Made by a program: the position numbers and the translations under genes. A DNA stretch of 64,000 bases from Rhodoferax bucti (GTDB lineage: Bacteria > Pseudomonadota > Gammaproteobacteria > Burkholderiales > Burkholderiaceae_C), in assembly GCF_005876985.1 (NCBI RefSeq), contig NZ_VAHD01000001.1, forward strand, positions 1,178,001-1,242,000, written 5' to 3'. The notes below the pieces were generated by a model. That model saw nothing but the letters and a program-made list of their open reading frames with translations. It had not been told where the DNA came from and searched no databases. Below, piece by piece: positions 45,079 to 57,600 of the stretch (position 1 is its first letter; each line of letters opens with the position of its first letter).

Positions 45079-45112
45079 GTGACATAAAAGACTGTTAGAT
45101 TGGCGGGCCTGT

Positions 45113-45186
45113 GCGGGGTTCGTATAGTGGTAATACCTTAGCCTTCCAAGCTAAAGCGAGGAGTTCGATTCTCCTACCCCGCTCCA
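45113..45186 (+). tRNA. tRNA-Gly (TCC)
   Basis: Acceptor GCGGGGT / ACCCCGC, anticodon TCC in CTTCCAAG, TTCGATT T-loop, encoded CCA. 74 nt. Confidence 0.96.
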
Positions 45187-45246
45187 CAGTTTTGAAGTCG
45201 CTGCGCAGTGTTAAAGATTTCTCAAGGCTTGTGCAAACAAGTCTTT

Positions 45247-45321
<75 letters not shown>

Positions 45322-45410
45322 ATTTGGCGTTGCCGCTGGCATGCGTGTGATGGCGGTAGTACGGCGTTAGATAGTTATTTGTTTGAACCTATTACTTTTC
45401 GGAGCTAAGC

Positions 45411-46601
45411 ATGGCAAAAGAAAAATTCACCCGTACCAAGCCCCACGTGAACGTGGGCACGATTGGTCACGTGGACCACGGCAAGACCACCCTGACAGCT
45501 GCTATCACTACCGTGTTGGCTGCCAAGTTCGGCGGATCTGCCAAGGCCTACGACCAGATCGACGCTGCGCCTGAAGAAAAAGCACGCGGTATTACCATTA
45601 ACACCGCTCACGTCGAATACGAAACCGCCAACCGCCACTACGCGCACGTGGACTGCCCTGGTCACGCTGACTATGTGAAGAACATGATCACTGGCGCAGC
45701 CCAAATGGACGGTGCTATCTTGGTTTGCTCCGCAGCTGACGGCCCTATGCCCCAGACCCGCGAGCACATCCTGTTGGCTCGCCAAGTGGGTGTTCCTTAC
45801 ATCATCGTGTTCCTGAACAAGTGCGACATGGTCGATGACGAAGAATTGCTCGAGTTGGTGGAAATGGAAGTTCGCGAACTCCTGTCCAAGTACGACTTCC
45901 CCGGCGATGACACCCCCATCGTGCGTGGTTCTGCCAAGCTCGCCATGGAAGGCGACAAGGGCGCTTTGGGCGAAGAAGCCATCATGAAGCTGGCTGACGC
46001 ACTGGACACCTACATCCCCACCCCTGAGCGTGCAGTGGACGGCGCATTCCTGATGCCCGTGGAAGACGTGTTCTCCATCTCCGGCCGCGGCACCGTGGTG
46101 ACCGGTCGCGTGGAGCGCGGTATCGTCAAGGTCGGCGAAGAAATCGAAATCGTTGGTATCGCTGACACCCAAAAGACCACCTGCACTGGCGTGGAAATGT
46201 TCCGCAAGCTGCTGGACCAAGGTCAAGCAGGCGACAACGTCGGTATCCTGTTGCGCGGCACCAAGCGTGAAGACGTGCAGCGCGGCCAAGTGCTGTGCAA
46301 GCCCGGCTCCATCAAGCCCCACACCCACTTTACCGGCGAAATCTACGTTCTGTCCAAGGACGAAGGCGGCCGTCACACTCCTTTCTTCAACAACTACCGT
46401 CCCCAGTTCTACTTCCGTACTACGGACGTGACCGGTGCGATCGAGTTGCCTGAAGGCAAAGAAATGGTGATGCCTGGCGACAACGTGTCCATCACTGTGA
46501 AGTTGATCAACCCCATCGCTATGGAAGAAGGCCTGCGTTTCGCTATTCGCGAAGGCGGTCGTACCGTGGGCGCTGGCGTGGTTGCCAAAATCATCGCGTA
46601 A
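45411..46601 (+). CDS. tuf: Elongation factor Tu
   Basis: 396 aa. Delivers aminoacyl-tRNA to the ribosome. G motifs: [21 protein letters not shown], and [11 protein letters not shown]. Full three-domain length, ending [14 protein letters not shown]. It lies after tRNA-Tyr-Gly-Thr as in the enterobacterial tufB operon. Sense-strand codon choice is more biased than in the accessory genes, as expected for high expression. Confidence 0.98.
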   Translation: MAKEKFTRTKPHVNVGTIGHVDHGKTTLTAAITTVLAAKFGGSAKAYDQIDAAPEEKARGITINTAHVEYETANRHYAHVDCPGHADYVKNMITGAAQMDGAILVCSAADGPMPQTREHILLARQVGVPYIIVFLNKCDMVDDEELLELVEMEVRELLSKYDFPGDDTPIVRGSAKLAMEGDKGALGEEAIMKLADALDTYIPTPERAVDGAFLMPVEDVFSISGRGTVVTGRVERGIVKVGEEIEIVGIADTQKTTCTGVEMFRKLLDQGQAGDNVGILLRGTKREDVQRGQVLCKPGSIKPHTHFTGEIYVLSKDEGGRHTPFFNNYRPQFYFRTTDVTGAIELPEGKEMVMPGDNVSITVKLINPIAMEEGLRFAIREGGRTVGAGVVAKIIA

Positions 46602-46612
46602 GGAAAGTCTGT

Positions 46613-46688
46613 AGGGGTATAGCTCAATTGGCAGAGCGTCGGTCTCCAAAACCGAAGGTTGTAGGTTCGATTCCTACTGCCCCTGCCA
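46613..46688 (+). tRNA. tRNA-Trp (CCA)
   Basis: Acceptor AGGGGTA / TGCCCCT, anticodon loop CTCCAAA with CCA, encoded 3' CCA. Located between tuf and secE. 76 nt. Confidence 0.96.
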
Positions 46689-46716
46689 CCGAAAGCAAGG
46701 TCGGTGGATAAAAAAT

Positions 46717-46741
46717 AAGCCCGCTACGGTGTAGCGGGCTT
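46717..46741. terminator. Hairpin between tRNA-Trp and secE
   Basis: Eleven-base-pair stem AAGCCCGCTAC / GTAGCGGGCTT with loop GGT. No T-run follows on the plus strand, so it is at most a partial terminator or a processing signal; on the minus strand T residues follow. Confidence 0.55.
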
Positions 46742-46792
46742 CAGCGTCTTAAAGTCGCTGAAATTGAATGCAAGCAAACGCGAAAAAGAAAC

Positions 46793-47176
46793 ATGGCTTC
46801 GACACAAATTGAGACGGTCAACACCGGCGCTGACAAGCTGAAGCTTGGAGTGGCGGTTGCTTTGCTATTGGCGGCGCTGGCTGCCTTTTATTTGCTGAGC
46901 AAGCAAGGCCAGTTGGCGCAATGGGGTGCGTTAATTGTGGGTCTCGCGCTGGCTGCGGGCGCCTTCTTCTCGTCGGAGTCCGGGCGTCAGTTGATTGCAT
47001 TCGGTCGTGATGCCTGGCGTGAAGTGAAAAAAGTGGTTTGGCCCGCTCGCAAAGAGGCGATTCAAATCACGGCATATGTCTTTGGATTTGTGCTGATCAT
47101 GGCGGTGTTCTTGTGGTTGACGGACAAGACACTGGAGTGGCTCTTTTACGACTTGATCCTGGGATGGAAAAAATGA
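46793..47176 (+). CDS. secE: Preprotein translocase subunit SecE
   Basis: 127 aa with three membrane segments, the long E. coli-like form. The first two segments ([33 protein letters not shown]) precede the conserved amphipathic stretch [18 protein letters not shown] and the last segment. Stabilises SecY in the inner membrane. The stop overlaps the nusG start. Confidence 0.95.
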   Translation: MASTQIETVNTGADKLKLGVAVALLLAALAAFYLLSKQGQLAQWGALIVGLALAAGAFFSSESGRQLIAFGRDAWREVKKVVWPARKEAIQITAYVFGFVLIMAVFLWLTDKTLEWLFYDLILGWKK

Positions 47177-47769
47177 TGACTGACGATGTGCTTGTTCCCG
47201 CTGCGGAAGCTACTGCGTCTGCCGCCGTGACCAATCCGGATTTGCGCTGGTATGTAGTGCACGCTTATTCCGGTATGGAAAAGGCCGTTGAGCGAAACAT
47301 CTTGGAGCGTATTCAGCGCGCTGGCATGGAATCCAAGTTCGGTCGGATTCTGGTCCCCATGGAAGAAGTGGTCGAGATCAAGAACGGCCAAAAGAAAACC
47401 ACTGAGCGCAAATTCTTTCCCGGCTATGTGCTGGTCGAGATGGTCATGGACGATGACACTTGGCACTTGGTGAAACACACCAATAAAGTGACCGGTTTTG
47501 TGGGTGGCGCAAAAAATCGCCCGGCTCCCATTTCTGAATCTGAAGTGATGAAAATCGTCAATCAGATGCAAGAAGGCACTGACAAGCCACGTCACAAAAT
47601 TGAATTTGTGGTCGGCGAATTTGTGCGGGTCAAAGAAGGCCCGTTTACAGACTTCAATGGTTCTGTGGAAGACGTCAACTACGAGAAGAGCAAAGTGCGG
47701 GTTTCCGTCACCATCTTCGGTCGCTCTACTCCGGTGGAGTTGGAGTTTTCTCAAATCGAGAAGACGTAA
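47173..47769 (+). CDS. nusG: Transcription termination/antitermination factor NusG
   Basis: 198 aa from the ATG at 47173 (MMTDD), overlapping the secE stop by 4 nt; an ATG three codons further up is also in frame. NGN domain ([29 protein letters not shown]) and KOW domain ([20 protein letters not shown]). Binds RNA polymerase and couples it to Rho or the ribosome. Confidence 0.96.
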   Translation: MMTDDVLVPAAEATASAAVTNPDLRWYVVHAYSGMEKAVERNILERIQRAGMESKFGRILVPMEEVVEIKNGQKKTTERKFFPGYVLVEMVMDDDTWHLVKHTNKVTGFVGGAKNRPAPISESEVMKIVNQMQEGTDKPRHKIEFVVGEFVRVKEGPFTDFNGSVEDVNYEKSKVRVSVTIFGRSTPVELEFSQIEKT

Positions 47770-47905
47770 ACAACAAATACGCCGCGTTCGCGCGGCAACT
47801 CATCGTGCTTCTATCGACTCGGCACGGTGCTTCACAGTGAGTCGTTAACCCCGGGAAGCTGAGAGTTGTTTTTAACTCAAGGCGCTATACCCGCAAGGAG
47901 AAATC

Positions 47906-48337
47906 ATGGCGAAAAAAATCGTCGGCTTCATCAAGCTGCAAGTGCCAGCTGGCAAGGCTAACCCATCCCCACCTATCGGCCCCGCATTGGGTCAACGTGG
48001 TTTGAACATCATGGAATTCTGCAAGGCGTTCAACGCGCAGACCCAAGGTGTCGAGCCAGGTTTGCCATTGCCAGTCGTGATTACAGCTTTTGCTGACAAG
48101 AGCTTCACGTTCGTTATCAAGACGCCGCCCGCGACTGTCTTGATCAAGAAGGCCATCAAGTTGGACAAGGGTTCTTCCCGTCCGCACGTGGACAAGGTTG
48201 GCAAAATCACCCGCGCTCAGCTGGAAGAAATCGCCAAGACCAAAATGAAAGACATGACTGCTGCTGATCTGGATGCTGCAGTTCGTACGATCGCTGGTTC
48301 TGCCCGTTCCATGGGCGTGAATGTGGAGGGCGTGTAA
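47906..48337 (+). CDS. rplK: 50S ribosomal protein L11
   Basis: 143 aa, full length. N-terminal [24 protein letters not shown], the proline-rich thiostrepton/GTPase-centre domain, and RNA-binding C-terminal domain ending [18 protein letters not shown] ribosome-binding site 7 nt upstream. The 136-bp gap after nusG probably holds the operon leader (where L1 feedback acts in E. coli). Confidence 0.97.
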   Translation: MAKKIVGFIKLQVPAGKANPSPPIGPALGQRGLNIMEFCKAFNAQTQGVEPGLPLPVVITAFADKSFTFVIKTPPATVLIKKAIKLDKGSSRPHVDKVGKITRAQLEEIAKTKMKDMTAADLDAAVRTIAGSARSMGVNVEGV

Positions 48338-49033
48338 ATGTCCAAGTTGACCAAAAAGCAAAAGACCCAAGTCGGCAAGATCGACAGCAACAAGCTGTAT
48401 GCACTGACAGACGCATTGGGTTTGGTGAAGGAATTCGCTAACGCCAAGTTTGATGAATCCATCGACGTGGCCGTACAACTCGGTATTGATGCCAAGAAGT
48501 CGGACCAAGTGGTTCGTGGCGCTGTCGTGCTGCCTAACGGTACTGGTAAAACCAAGCGCGTTGCCGTGTTTGCTCAAGGTGCCAAGGCTGAAGAAGCCAA
48601 GGCAGCAGGTGCGGATGTGGTCGGTATGGACGATTTGGCTGCCATGGTCAAAGCGGGTGATATGCCTTTTGACATCGTGATTGCGGCTCCTGATGCGATG
48701 CGTATCGTGGGTACATTGGGTCAAATTTTGGGCCCACGTGGTCTGATGCCTAACCCCAAGGTTGGCACTGTGACTCCTGATGTGGCTACTGCCGTGAAGA
48801 ACGCTAAGGCTGGTCAAGTTCAGTTCCGTGTGGACAAAGCCGGTATCGTGCACAGCACCATCGGTCGCCGCTCCTTTGAGTCCGCCCAGTTGCAAGGCAA
48901 CTTGGCTGCACTGGTGGATGCTTTGAACAAGGCCAAGCCTGCTTCCAGCAAGGGCTTGTACCTGCGTAAAGTGGCCGTGTCCTCGACAATGGGTGTGGGC
49001 GTTCGCGTAGACATCCAGTCCATCGCGGCGTAA
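48338..49033 (+). CDS. rplA: 50S ribosomal protein L1
   Basis: 231 aa, directly after the rplK stop. L1 motifs [31 protein letters not shown] and [17 protein letters not shown]. Binds 23S rRNA at the L1 stalk and, in E. coli, represses its own operon. Confidence 0.97.
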   Translation: MSKLTKKQKTQVGKIDSNKLYALTDALGLVKEFANAKFDESIDVAVQLGIDAKKSDQVVRGAVVLPNGTGKTKRVAVFAQGAKAEEAKAAGADVVGMDDLAAMVKAGDMPFDIVIAAPDAMRIVGTLGQILGPRGLMPNPKVGTVTPDVATAVKNAKAGQVQFRVDKAGIVHSTIGRRSFESAQLQGNLAALVDALNKAKPASSKGLYLRKVAVSSTMGVGVRVDIQSIAA

Positions 49034-49121
49034 TCGTGAATTTGGGCCTTCCTCGCGGAAGGTCCGATGTGGTGGGCTGGCGCAACTTTCGAGGGGCGCC
49101 GGGCCATCCAAGACCGTTGGT

Positions 49122-49137
49122 GTGCAGTTCGCTGCAC
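49122..49137 (+). other. UUCG-capped hairpin in the rplJ leader
   Basis: GTGCAG-TTCG-CTGCAC: 6-bp stem with a UUCG tetraloop within the 230-nt rplA-rplJ gap, where the L10-L12 autoregulatory site is expected. Confidence 0.6.
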
Positions 49138-49263
49138 TTAATACCCCAACCAACGCAGATGGCGATCCCGCTGCAGATGGAATGAATATTCTGTTAACAG
49201 TTGGTCGCTGCAATGTGGAGCATGAGTGACGCAAGTTGCAAAGTGCATTTAAAGGAGTAGACC

Positions 49264-49791
49264 TTGAGTCTGAATCGCAGTGAGAAAGAAGCGGTCATCA
49301 GTGATGTGACCAGCCTCGCCGCTAAAGCTCAAACGCTCGTGATCGCGGAATACCGTGGCATCACGGTCGCTGACATGACCAAACTGCGCAACACCGCGCG
49401 CAGCGCTGGTGTGAGCCTGAGTGTGTTGAAAAACACCTTGGCCCGCCGTGCTGTGGCTGGTACCGCGTTTGAAGTGGTGTCCGACCAGATGACCGGTCCT
49501 CTGATCTACGGCTTTTCCGAAGACGCAGTAGCTGCCGCGAAAGTGGTTGCCGAATTCGCGAAGACCAACGACAAGTTGGTGATTCGTGCTGGTGCGTACG
49601 GCGGTAAGGCCTTGGACGTGAACGGCGTGAAGCAATTGGCAAGCATCCCTTCGAAGGAAGTGTTGTTGGCTCAGTTGTTGGGCTTGATGCAGTCCCCCAT
49701 TTCGCGTACAGCCCGTGTGCTGGCCGCATTGGCGGAACAGCGTGGCGCAGGTGCAGCAGAAGCTGCTCCCGCAGAGGCAGTGGCTGCTTAA
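49264..49791 (+). CDS. rplJ: 50S ribosomal protein L10
   Basis: 175 aa from the TTG at 49264, preceded by AAAGGAG; the N-terminus [19 protein letters not shown] matches the family. Forms the base of the L7/L12 stalk. Long structured leader upstream fits feedback control by the L10-L12 complex. Confidence 0.97.
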   Translation: MSLNRSEKEAVISDVTSLAAKAQTLVIAEYRGITVADMTKLRNTARSAGVSLSVLKNTLARRAVAGTAFEVVSDQMTGPLIYGFSEDAVAAAKVVAEFAKTNDKLVIRAGAYGGKALDVNGVKQLASIPSKEVLLAQLLGLMQSPISRTARVLAALAEQRGAGAAEAAPAEAVAA

Positions 49792-49833
49792 TTGCGCCCT
49801 GTCTGTAGTAACCAATATTGTTAGGAAATCAAA

Positions 49834-50208
49834 ATGGCATTCGATAAAGACGCATTTTTGACCGCGCTGGACAGCATGACGGTCATGGAACTCAACGACC
49901 TGGTGAAAGCCATCGAAGAGAAGTTTGGCGTGAGCGCTGCTGCAATGGCTGCTCCTGCTGCTGCTGGTGGCGGTGCTGCTGCAGCTGCTGAAGAAAAGAC
50001 CGAGTTCAACGTGGTCTTGACTGAAGCTGGCGCAAACAAAGTGTCCGTGATTAAGGCTGTGCGCGAAATCACTGGTCTGGGCTTGAAAGAAGCCAAGGAC
50101 CTGGTGGACGGCGCTCCTAAGGCTGTTAAGGAAGGCATCTCCAAGGCTGACGCTGACGCAGCCAAGAAGAAGCTGGAAGAAGCCGGCGCTAAGGTCGAAC
50201 TCAAGTAA
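49834..50208 (+). CDS. rplL: 50S ribosomal protein L7/L12
   Basis: 124 aa. N-terminal dimerisation helices ([18 protein letters not shown]), Ala/Gly hinge, and C-terminal factor-binding domain ([24 protein letters not shown]). Recruits translation GTPases. Confidence 0.98.
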   Translation: MAFDKDAFLTALDSMTVMELNDLVKAIEEKFGVSAAAMAAPAAAGGGAAAAAEEKTEFNVVLTEAGANKVSVIKAVREITGLGLKEAKDLVDGAPKAVKEGISKADADAAKKKLEEAGAKVELK

Positions 50209-50224
50209 TCGACCGATTTGCATG

Positions 50225-50256
50225 GGCTGGAGGTTCCAAAAGGGCCTCCAGCCTTT
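50225..50256 (+). terminator. Attenuator-like hairpin between rplL and rpoB
   Basis: Nine-base-pair stem GGCTGGAGG / CCTCCAGCC with an 11-nt loop, followed by only TTT. A partial terminator here would lower rpoBC relative to ribosomal protein expression, as in E. coli. Confidence 0.7.
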
Positions 50257-50284
50257 GCCGCTTGTAGGTGCCGAAATTAGTGTG

Positions 50285-50317
50285 CACTGGAAAGTAGTGG
50301 TTCACCGCTTTCCAGTG
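50285..50317 (+). other. Second long hairpin, possible RNase III processing site
   Basis: CACTGGAAAG / CTTTCCAGTG pair perfectly over 10 bp with an inner GTG/CAC. No T-run. E. coli has an RNase III site at the same place in the operon; function here is inferred. Confidence 0.5.
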
Positions 50318-50481
50318 TCTTCTGATCCGACTGCAGAAGATGCCTTGGTTCGGGTTGCGTGCAATGCGCGACCGTCCGCCAATGATTGGTAGTGGCCAAT
50401 CACCAAGCCTGTTGAGAGTGGTGCTCAACGCGACAGTCGCCTAGGACCCCCAGGATTCCTCAGCCTTTGCCCGGAGATCTA

Positions 50482-53400
50482 ATGGCTTACACATACACAG
50501 AACGCAAGCGAATTCGCAAAAACTTCGGTAGTCGCGATAGCGTGCTCGAGATTCCCTACCTGCTCCAAATGCAAAAAGATGCGTATACCGCATTTCTGCA
50601 AGCAGACGTAGCCTCTAAAAAGCGCACCAATGAAGGCCTGCAAGCCGCCTTCGAAGCCGCTTTCCCTATTGTTTCTCACAATGGTTTTGTGGAAATGAAG
50701 TACCTCGAGTACAACCTGGCGAAGCCAGCGTTTGATGTTCGTGAGTGCCAGACCCGTGGCTTGACCTATGCGTCTGCGGTTCGCGCTAAAGTGCAATTGA
50801 TCATTTATGACCGCGAGTCTTCGACGGGTCAAAACAAGGTGGTCAAGGAAGTGAAAGAGCAAGAGGTCTACATGGGCGAAGTGCCTCTGATGACTGGCAA
50901 GGGCTCCTTCATCATCAACGGTACGGAACGAGTGATCGTGTCCCAGTTGCACCGTTCGCCTGGCGTGTTCTTTGAACACGACAAGGGCAAGACCCACAGC
51001 TCTGGCAAGTTGCTGTTCTCTGCGCGCATCATCCCTTACCGCGGATCTTGGCTCGACTTTGAGTTTGACCCCAAAGACCTGCTGTACTTCCGCGTGGACC
51101 GTCGCCGCAAAATGCCGGTCACGATTCTGCTGAAGGCCATCGGCCTGAACAACGAATCCATCTTGGCTAACTTCTTCGTCAACGACAACTTCCGTCTGAT
51201 GGACAGCGGTGCCCAGATGGAATTTGTGGCTGAGCGTCTGCGTGGCGAAGTGGCCCGTTTTGACATTACCGACAAGTCCGGCAAAGTGGTGGTGGCCAAA
51301 GACAAGCGCGTGACTGCGCGCCACACCCGTGAACTGGAGCAATCTGGCACCACGCATATTAGCGTGCCGGAAGATTTCCTGATTGGTCGCGTGGTGGCAC
51401 GCAATGTGGTGGACGGTGATACCGGTGAAATCGTGGCCAAGGCCAACGAAGAGCTGACCGAAGCCTTGCTGAAAAAGCTGCGTACTGCAGGCATTCAAGA
51501 TCTGGCCTGCATCTACACCAACGAGTTGGACCAAGGCGCCTACATTTCGCAAACTCTGCGTACCGACGAAACGGTCGACGAATTCGCAGCGCGCGTAGCT
51601 ATTTACCGCATGATGCGTCCCGGCGAGCCGCCTACGGAAGATGCGGTTCAGGCCCTGTTCCAGCGCTTGTTCTACAACCCCGATACATACGACCTGTCGC
51701 GCGTGGGTCGTATGAAGTTCAACGCCAAGATGGGTCGCTCGGAATCTACCGGCCCTATGGTGCTGACGAACGAGGACATCTTGGCTGTCGTCAAGATCTT
51801 GGTGGATCTGCGCAATGGCCGTGGCGATGTCGATGACATTGACCACTTGGGTAATCGCCGCGTGCGTTGCGTGGGCGAATTGGCTGAAAACCAATACCGC
51901 ACCGGTTTGGCACGTATCGAAAAAGCCGTGAAAGAGCGCTTGGGCCAAGCAGAGCAAGAGCCCTTGATGCCGCATGACCTGATCAACAGCAAGCCGATCT
52001 CGGCAGCCCTGAAGGAATTCTTCGGCGCTTCGCAGCTGTCTCAGTTCATGGACCAGACCAATCCCCTGGCCGAAATCACTCACAAGCGCCGTGTATCGGC
52101 CCTTGGCCCAGGTGGTTTGACGCGCGAACGCGCTGGCTTCGAGGTGCGAGACGTGCACGTGACCCACTACGGTCGTGTGTGCCCAATCGAAACCCCCGAA
52201 GGTCCAAACATCGGTCTGATCAACTCTTTGGCGCTTTACGCCCGCCTGAACGAGTACGGTTTCATTGAGACACCGTACCGTCGCGTCGTCGATAGCAAGG
52301 TGACCAATGAGATTGATTACCTGTCTGCGATTGAAGAAGGCAAGTACGTCATTGCCCAGGCCAACGCGGCCTTGGACAAGGAAGGTACGCTGACCGGCGA
52401 CTTGGTTTCTGCCCGCGAAAAGGGTGAATCCATTCTGGTGAGCGCTGACCGCGTTCAGTACATGGACGTGTCGCCTGCGCAGATTGTGTCGGTGGCGGCA
52501 TCCCTGGTTCCGTTCCTGGAACACGATGACGCGAACCGTGCGTTGATGGGTGCCAACATGTCACGTCAGGCCGTGCCCGTGTTGCGTCCTGAAAAACCCA
52601 TGGTGGGTACCGGTATCGAGCGCGTCGCTGCCGTCGACTCCGGCACAGTGGTGACCGCGACCCGTGGCGGTATCGTTGATTATGTGGACGCAACTCGTGT
52701 GGTGATCCGCGTGAATGACGCTGAAGCGCAAGCCGGTGAAGTCGGTGTGGACATCTACAACCTGATCAAGTACCAGCGCTCCAACCAGAACACCAATATC
52801 CACCAGCGCCCCATCGTGAAGAAGGGCGACAAGCTCTCCAAGGGCGATGTGATTGCCGATGGTGCATCCACTGACCTGGGCGAAATCGCCATTGGCCAGA
52901 ACATGTTGGTCGCCTTCATGCCTTGGAACGGCTACAACTTTGAAGACTCGATCTTGATCAGCGAGCGTGTGGTGGCAGAAGACCGCTACACCTCCATCCA
53001 CATCGAAGAACTCGTCGTGATGGCACGTGACACCAAGTTGGGCGCGGAAGAAATCACCCGGGATATCCCCAACTTGAGCGAACAACAGCTCAACCGTCTG
53101 GACGAGTCTGGCATCATCTATGTCGGTGCGGAAGTTCTGCCGGGTGACACCTTGGTGGGTAAGGTCACGCCCAAGGGCGAAACTACGCTCACCCCCGAAG
53201 AAAAGCTCTTGCGTGCGATCTTCGGTGAGAAGGCCAGCGACGTGAAGGACACGTCCCTGCGTGTGGACCAGGGCAGCTCCGGCACCGTGATCGACGTGCA
53301 AGTGTTCACCCGCGAAGGCATCCAGCGTGATCGCCGTGCACAGCAGATCATTGACGACGAGCTCAAACGTTTCCGTCTGGACCTGAACGATCAGCTGCGT

Positions 53401-54594
53401 ATCGTGGAAGCGGATGCGTTTGACCGTATCGAGAAGTTGTTGACTGGCAAAGTTGCTAATGGCGGCCCCCAGAAGCTGGCCAAGGGCACCAAGCTCGACA
53501 AGGCTTACCTGACTTCCGTTGAGAAGTTCCATTGGTTTGACATCCGTCCGGCGGACGAAGAAGTTGCCAGCCAGCTCGAGAGCATCAAGAACTCCCTGGA
53601 GCAAACCCGCCACAGCTTCGACCTCGCTTTTGAAGAAAAGCGTAAGAAGCTGACACAAGGCGACGAGTTGCCTGCCGGCGTCTTGAAGATGGTCAAGGTC
53701 TACATCGCCGTCAAGCGTCGCTTGCAGCCTGGTGACAAGATGGCCGGCCGTCACGGTAACAAGGGCGTGGTCTCCAAGATCACGCCAGTGGAAGACATGC
53801 CTTACTTGGCAGACGGTACACCGGTAGACATCGTGTTGAACCCCTTGGGCGTTCCATCCCGTATGAACATTGGTCAGGTGTTGGAAGTGCACTTGGGCTG
53901 GGCTGGCAAGGGCTTGGGCCAGCGCATTGGCGACATGCTGCAACGCGAAGCCGCATCCACAGAAATTCGTGGCTTCTTAGAGCAGGTCTACAACAGCACC
54001 GGTCGCAAGGAAGACTTGGCGCAGTTGTCGGATGCCGAAGTGCAAGAAATGGCCCAGGAGTTGACCAGCGGCGTGCCGTTTGCGTCGCCTGTGTTTGACG
54101 GTGCTACCGAAAAGGAAATCGGTGACATGCTGCAACTGGCGTACCCAGATGACGTCGCCAAGGCCAAGGGCCTGACTGCCACCCGTACGCAAGCCCAGCT
54201 CTATGACGGACGCAGCGGTGATGCCTTCGAGCGCACCACGACCGTTGGCTATATGCACTACCTGAAGTTGCACCACTTGGTGGACGACAAGATGCATGCC
54301 CGTTCTACCGGTCCTTACAGCTTGGTGACGCAACAGCCTCTGGGCGGTAAAGCCCAGTTCGGTGGCCAGCGCTTCGGTGAAATGGAAGTGTGGGCGCTGG
54401 AAGCCTACGGCGCTTCCTACGTGTTGCAGGAAATGCTGACGGTCAAGTCCGATGACGTGCAAGGTCGTACCAAGGTGTACGAAAACATCGTCAAGGGCGA
54501 ACACTCTATTGAAGCCGGCATGCCGGAATCGTTCAATGTGCTGGTCAAGGAAATCCGTTCCTTGGGCATCGACATTGAGCTGGATCGTTCTTAA
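50482..54594 (+). CDS. rpoB: RNA polymerase beta subunit
   Basis: 1370 aa from the ATG at 50482 ([16 protein letters not shown]), with GGAG upstream. Complete: the rifampicin-binding region reads [20 protein letters not shown] and [10 protein letters not shown], i.e. unaltered compared with sensitive enzymes; the catalytic region [17 protein letters not shown] and the C-terminal clamp region [20 protein letters not shown] are present. rpoC follows after 19 bp. Confidence 0.98.
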   Translation: MAYTYTERKRIRKNFGSRDSVLEIPYLLQMQKDAYTAFLQADVASKKRTNEGLQAAFEAAFPIVSHNGFVEMKYLEYNLAKPAFDVRECQTRGLTYASAVRAKVQLIIYDRESSTGQNKVVKEVKEQEVYMGEVPLMTGKGSFIINGTERVIVSQLHRSPGVFFEHDKGKTHSSGKLLFSARIIPYRGSWLDFEFDPKDLLYFRVDRRRKMPVTILLKAIGLNNESILANFFVNDNFRLMDSGAQMEFVAERLRGEVARFDITDKSGKVVVAKDKRVTARHTRELEQSGTTHISVPEDFLIGRVVARNVVDGDTGEIVAKANEELTEALLKKLRTAGIQDLACIYTNELDQGAYISQTLRTDETVDEFAARVAIYRMMRPGEPPTEDAVQALFQRLFYNPDTYDLSRVGRMKFNAKMGRSESTGPMVLTNEDILAVVKILVDLRNGRGDVDDIDHLGNRRVRCVGELAENQYRTGLARIEKAVKERLGQAEQEPLMPHDLINSKPISAALKEFFGASQLSQFMDQTNPLAEITHKRRVSALGPGGLTRERAGFEVRDVHVTHYGRVCPIETPEGPNIGLINSLALYARLNEYGFIETPYRRVVDSKVTNEIDYLSAIEEGKYVIAQANAALDKEGTLTGDLVSAREKGESILVSADRVQYMDVSPAQIVSVAASLVPFLEHDDANRALMGANMSRQAVPVLRPEKPMVGTGIERVAAVDSGTVVTATRGGIVDYVDATRVVIRVNDAEAQAGEVGVDIYNLIKYQRSNQNTNIHQRPIVKKGDKLSKGDVIADGASTDLGEIAIGQNMLVAFMPWNGYNFEDSILISERVVAEDRYTSIHIEELVVMARDTKLGAEEITRDIPNLSEQQLNRLDESGIIYVGAEVLPGDTLVGKVTPKGETTLTPEEKLLRAIFGEKASDVKDTSLRVDQGSSGTVIDVQVFTREGIQRDRRAQQIIDDELKRFRLDLNDQLRIVEADAFDRIEKLLTGKVANGGPQKLAKGTKLDKAYLTSVEKFHWFDIRPADEEVASQLESIKNSLEQTRHSFDLAFEEKRKKLTQGDELPAGVLKMVKVYIAVKRRLQPGDKMAGRHGNKGVVSKITPVEDMPYLADGTPVDIVLNPLGVPSRMNIGQVLEVHLGWAGKGLGQRIGDMLQREAASTEIRGFLEQVYNSTGRKEDLAQLSDAEVQEMAQELTSGVPFASPVFDGATEKEIGDMLQLAYPDDVAKAKGLTATRTQAQLYDGRSGDAFERTTTVGYMHYLKLHHLVDDKMHARSTGPYSLVTQQPLGGKAQFGGQRFGEMEVWALEAYGASYVLQEMLTVKSDDVQGRTKVYENIVKGEHSIEAGMPESFNVLVKEIRSLGIDIELDRS

Positions 54595-54613
54595 AGACAA
54601 GGGAAAGAGTCAC

Positions 54614-57600
54614 ATGAAATCTTTACTCGACCTGTTCAAGCAGTTCACGCCCGATGAGCATTTCGATGCCATCAAGATTGGCATGGCGTCCCCTGAAAAG
54701 ATCCGTTCCTGGTCTTTCGGCGAAGTCAAAAAACCTGAAACCATCAACTACCGCACCTTCAAGCCTGAGCGTGATGGTCTGTTCTGCGCCAAGATTTTCG
54801 GACCTATCAAGGACTACGAATGCTTGTGCGGCAAGTACAAGCGCCTGAAGCACCGCGGTGTGATCTGCGAAAAGTGCGGCGTTGAAGTTACACAGACCAA
54901 AGTGCGTCGTGAACGCATGGGTCACATCGACTTGGCCGCTCCGTGCGCGCACATCTGGTTCCTGAAGTCACTGCCAAGCCGTTTGGGCTTGGTGCTGGAC
55001 ATGACCCTGCGCGACATCGAACGCGTGTTGTACTTCGAGGCATACGTGGTCACCGACCCCGGCATGACTCCGCTCAAGAAGTACAGCATCATGTCCGAAG
55101 ACGACTTTGATGCCAAATTCCAGGAATACGGTGACGAGTTCACCGCCAAGATGGGCGCCGAAGGTATCAAGGACTTGCTGGAAAGCATCGATATCGATGG
55201 CTCCATCGAGAAGCTGCGCAATGACCTGACCGGCTCTGAGCTGAAGATCAAGAAGAACGCTAAGCGCCTGAAAGTGCTGGAAGCCTTCAAGAAATCCGGC
55301 ATCAAGCCCGAGTGGATGGTGCTGGACGTATTGCCTGTGCTGCCACCGGACTTGCGTCCGTTGGTGCCCCTGGACGGCGGCCGCTTTGCGACCTCCGACC
55401 TGAACGACCTGTATCGCCGCGTGATCAACCGCAACAGCCGTCTGCGCCGTTTGCTGGAGTTGAAGGCGCCCGAGATCATCGCCCGTAATGAAAAGCGGAT
55501 GTTGCAAGAAGCCGTGGACAGCTTGCTGGACAACGGCCGTCGCGGCAAGGCCATGACCGGCGCCAACAAGCGCGCCTTGAAGTCTTTGGCCGACATGATC
55601 AAGGGCAAGTCCGGTCGTTTCCGCCAGAACTTGCTGGGTAAGCGCGTGGACTACTCCGGTCGTTCCGTGATTACCGTGGGACCAACGCTCAAACTGCACC
55701 AGTGCGGTCTGCCCAAGTTGATGGCCCTCGAGTTGTTCAAGCCCTTCATCTTTGCGCGCTTGGAAGCCATGGGCATTGCGACCACCATCAAGGCTGCCAA
55801 GAAGGAAGTCGAATCCGGCACGCCTGTGGTGTGGGACATTCTGGAAGAGGTCATCAAAGAACACCCCGTGATGCTGAACCGTGCGCCTACGCTGCACCGT
55901 TTGGGCATCCAAGCGTTTGAGCCTATCCTGATCGAAGGTAAGGCTATTCAACTGCACCCACTCGTTTGCGCGGCCTTCAACGCCGACTTCGACGGTGACC
56001 AAATGGCTGTCCACGTCCCTCTGTCGGTGGAGGCGCAAATGGAAGCTCGCACCTTGATGCTGGCCTCCAACAACGTGCTGTTCCCTGCCAACGGCGAGCC
56101 GTCCATCGTTCCTTCCCAGGACGTGGTGTTGGGCTTGTACTACACCACCCGGGACCGTATCAACGGCAAGGGTGAAGGTCTGGTGTTTGCGGATACCGGT
56201 GAAGTCCAGCGCGCATTCGATGCGGGCGAGGTGGAGTTGAATGCGCGTATCAACGTGCGTTTGACCGAATGGACCAAGAACAAGGAAACCGGCGAATTTG
56301 TGCCAGAAACAAAGCTGTGGGAAACCACCGCAGGCCGCGCCTTGTTGTCCGAAATCCTGCCCAAGGGCTTGCCTTTTGCCAACATCAACAAGGCGTTGAA
56401 GAAGAAGGAAATTTCCAAGCTCATCAACGTGTCCTTCCGCAAGTGCGGATTGAAGGAAACCGTGGTGTTTGCCGACAAGCTGCTGCAAAGCGGTTTCCGT
56501 TTGGCGACCAAGGCGGGTATTTCCATCTGTATCGACGACATGTTGGTGCCGCAGGAAAAGCACGACATCATCGGTCGCGCCCAGAAGGAAGTGAAAGAGA
56601 TCGAGCAGCAGTACGTGTCCGGTCTGGTGACTTCCGGTGAGCGCTACAACAAGGTGGTGGATATCTGGGGCAAGTCGGGTGACGAAGTGTCCAAGGTCAT
56701 GATGGCCAAGTTGTCCAAGGAGTTGGTCACTGATCGCCATGGCAACCAGGTCCAACAGGAATCCTTCAACTCCATTTACATGATGGCCGACTCCGGTGCC
56801 CGCGGCTCTGCGGCCCAGATCCGTCAGGTGGCCGGTATGCGGGGTCTGATGGCCAAGCCAGATGGCTCCATCATCGAAACGCCGATTACCGCGAACTTCC
56901 GCGAAGGTTTGAACGTGTTGGAGTACTTCATCTCCACCCACGGTGCTCGTAAGGGCTTGGCCGACACCGCGTTGAAGACAGCGAACTCCGGTTACCTGAC
57001 ACGTCGCTTGGTCGACGTGACCCAAGACTTGGTGGTGACCGAGCAGGATTGCGGAACCCATGATGGCTCGCTGATGCGCGCCATTGTCGAGGGCGGTGAA
57101 GTGATTGAATCCCTGCGTGACCGTATCCTCGGCCGTACCGCAGCGGACGATGTGCTGCATCCAGAAACACGTGCCGTGCTGTTGAATGCTGGTGCCATGT
57201 TGGAAGAAGACGAAATCGAAATGCTGGAAGCTGCCGGCGTCGATGAAGTCAAGGTCCGCACCGCACTGACTTGCGAAACGCGCTTTGGTATTTGTGCCAA
57301 GTGCTACGGACGCGACTTGGGCCGTGGTGGCTTGATCAACGGCGGAGAAGCCGTCGGTGTGATCGCTGCACAGTCCATCGGTGAACCCGGTACCCAGCTA
57401 ACCATGCGTACCTTCCACATTGGCGGTGCCGCGTCCCGTGCAGCTATCGCTTCCAGCGTGGAAGCCAAGTCCAACGGCAACATCGGCTTCAACGCCACGA
57501 TGCGCTATGTGACGAACAGCAAGGGCGAGCTGGTGGTGATTGCACGTTCCGGCGAGATCATCATTCATGATGAACATGGTCGTGAGCGCGAGCGTCACAA

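Noticed and set aside
45405-46649. Long minus-strand open frame opposite tuf (414 codons)
   Set aside because: Mirror of the biased codon use of tuf; no ribosome-binding site, His/Gly/Val-rich nonsense composition.
50479-52524. Minus-strand open frame opposite rpoB (681 codons), and a similar one opposite rpoC at 54968-57160
   Set aside because: Antisense shadows of highly expressed genes; no family motifs and no start signals.
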